Positions 31,496 through 31,677 of a stretch of 31,677 nucleotides of DNA are shown here, piece by piece. Every line of letters begins with the position of its first letter. The stretch's first letter is position 1. The notes under the pieces are model-generated. The model worked only from the letters and a program-made list of their open reading frames with translations, had not been told where the DNA came from and ran no database searches. The DNA is from JBGZFC01 sp964346495 (GTDB lineage: Bacteria; Bacteroidota; Bacteroidia; Bacteroidales; Dysgonomonadaceae). The position numbers and the translations under genes were made by a program. The stretch spans positions 1 to 31,677 of the forward strand of contig CAYFUW010000013.1 in NCBI GenBank assembly GCA_964346495.1, written 5' to 3'.

Positions 31496-31527
31496 ATTTG
31501 TTCTTCTTTTATTGTGAAATTCTACAA

Positions 31528-31559
31528 CAAATTTATTTTCTATATTTGATTTTAACAAA
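31528..31559 (-). promoter_or_regulatory. Promoter of the DUF4919 gene (TTTG-N20-TAAATTTG)
   Basis: The minus strand carries TTTG (31559-31556), 20 nt, then TAAATTTG (31535-31528), a full Bacteroidota promoter match, 32 bp before the ATG at 31495. Confidence 0.7.
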
Positions 31560-31590
31560 TAATCTTTACTAAGAAAACTTAATACAAATA

Positions 31591-31618
31591 GACACAAGAT
31601 GCAAGACACAAGATGTAA
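31591..31618. repeat. Two-copy 14-bp tandem repeat
   Basis: GACACAAGATGCAA (31591-31604) is followed directly by GACACAAGATGTAA (31605-31618), 13 of 14 bases equal, upstream of the DUF4919 promoter near the window edge. Confidence 0.6.
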
Positions 31619-31677
31619 ACAAAAGACTAAAGAACATATTTTTAGAACTATGATTTATGTTTTTTGCCAAAAACTTT

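Overview
The window is about 31.7 kb of AT-rich chromosome from a member of the Bacteroidota, most likely Bacteroidales (Paludibacter/Dysgonomonas-like; the genus is a guess). Two lines of evidence support this. First, many genes are preceded by the Bacteroidota -7 element TAnnTTTG, four of them with a TTTG 19-20 nt further upstream. Second, several families typical of the phylum are present: DUF5686, DUF5683, DUF4919, TIGR02757, a 'carboxypeptidase-regulatory + plug + barrel' receptor and a SagB-like nitroreductase. No insertion sequence, prophage, CRISPR array or rRNA is visible. Most of the window is core chromosome with dense, short operons.

Layout. 1-2248 (-): DUF5686 outer-membrane protein, cut by the window edge. 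2427-3029 (+): exported nitroreductase. 3099-3171 (-): tRNA-Phe, sharing a bidirectional terminator with the nitroreductase. 3281-4123 (-): endonuclease IV. 4254-4574 (+): YbjQ/UPF0145 protein. 4585-7015 (-): PhoB/PhoR-like two-component pair. 7348-11952 (+): an outer-membrane receptor followed by a LytS-type kinase and an overlapping LytTR regulator. 11984-14336 (-): pyrK-pyrD-ung, pyrimidine synthesis plus uracil removal. 14592-15041 (-): XRE regulator. 15042-15905: an 864-bp gene-free stretch. 15906-20789 (-): a five-gene run parA-parB-DUF5683-lytic transglycosylase-TIGR02757. 21121-21864 (-): PlsC-like acyltransferase. 22260-22544 (+): small membrane protein. 22605-23978 (-): NfeD membrane protease. 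24103-24480 (+): short HPPK-like protein. 24464-26653 (-): RelA/SpoT-type (p)ppGpp enzyme. 26825-30675 (+): beta-mannosidase and L-serine dehydratase. 30797-31495 (-): DUF4919 protein.

How the genes work together. The receptor-LytS-LytTR cluster reads as a signalling unit, and a pair of 10-bp direct repeats upstream has the spacing used by LytTR regulators. The parAB operon couples chromosome segregation to cell-wall remodelling. nfo and ung are two separate base-excision-repair genes, ung being attached to the dihydroorotate dehydrogenase genes. The long open reading frames of several genes begin upstream of, or inside, a -7 promoter element, so I use the next internal start for these.

I did not find a clear new multi-gene system. 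The best candidates for undescribed biology are small: a probable sRNA of about 70 nt at roughly 20992-21065 with its own promoter and strong terminator, the structured gene-free region 15042-15905, the repeat operators near 7147-7177 and 15086-15177, a RelA with a degenerate hydrolase domain but a bifunctional-type RxKD motif, and a truncated HPPK-like protein.
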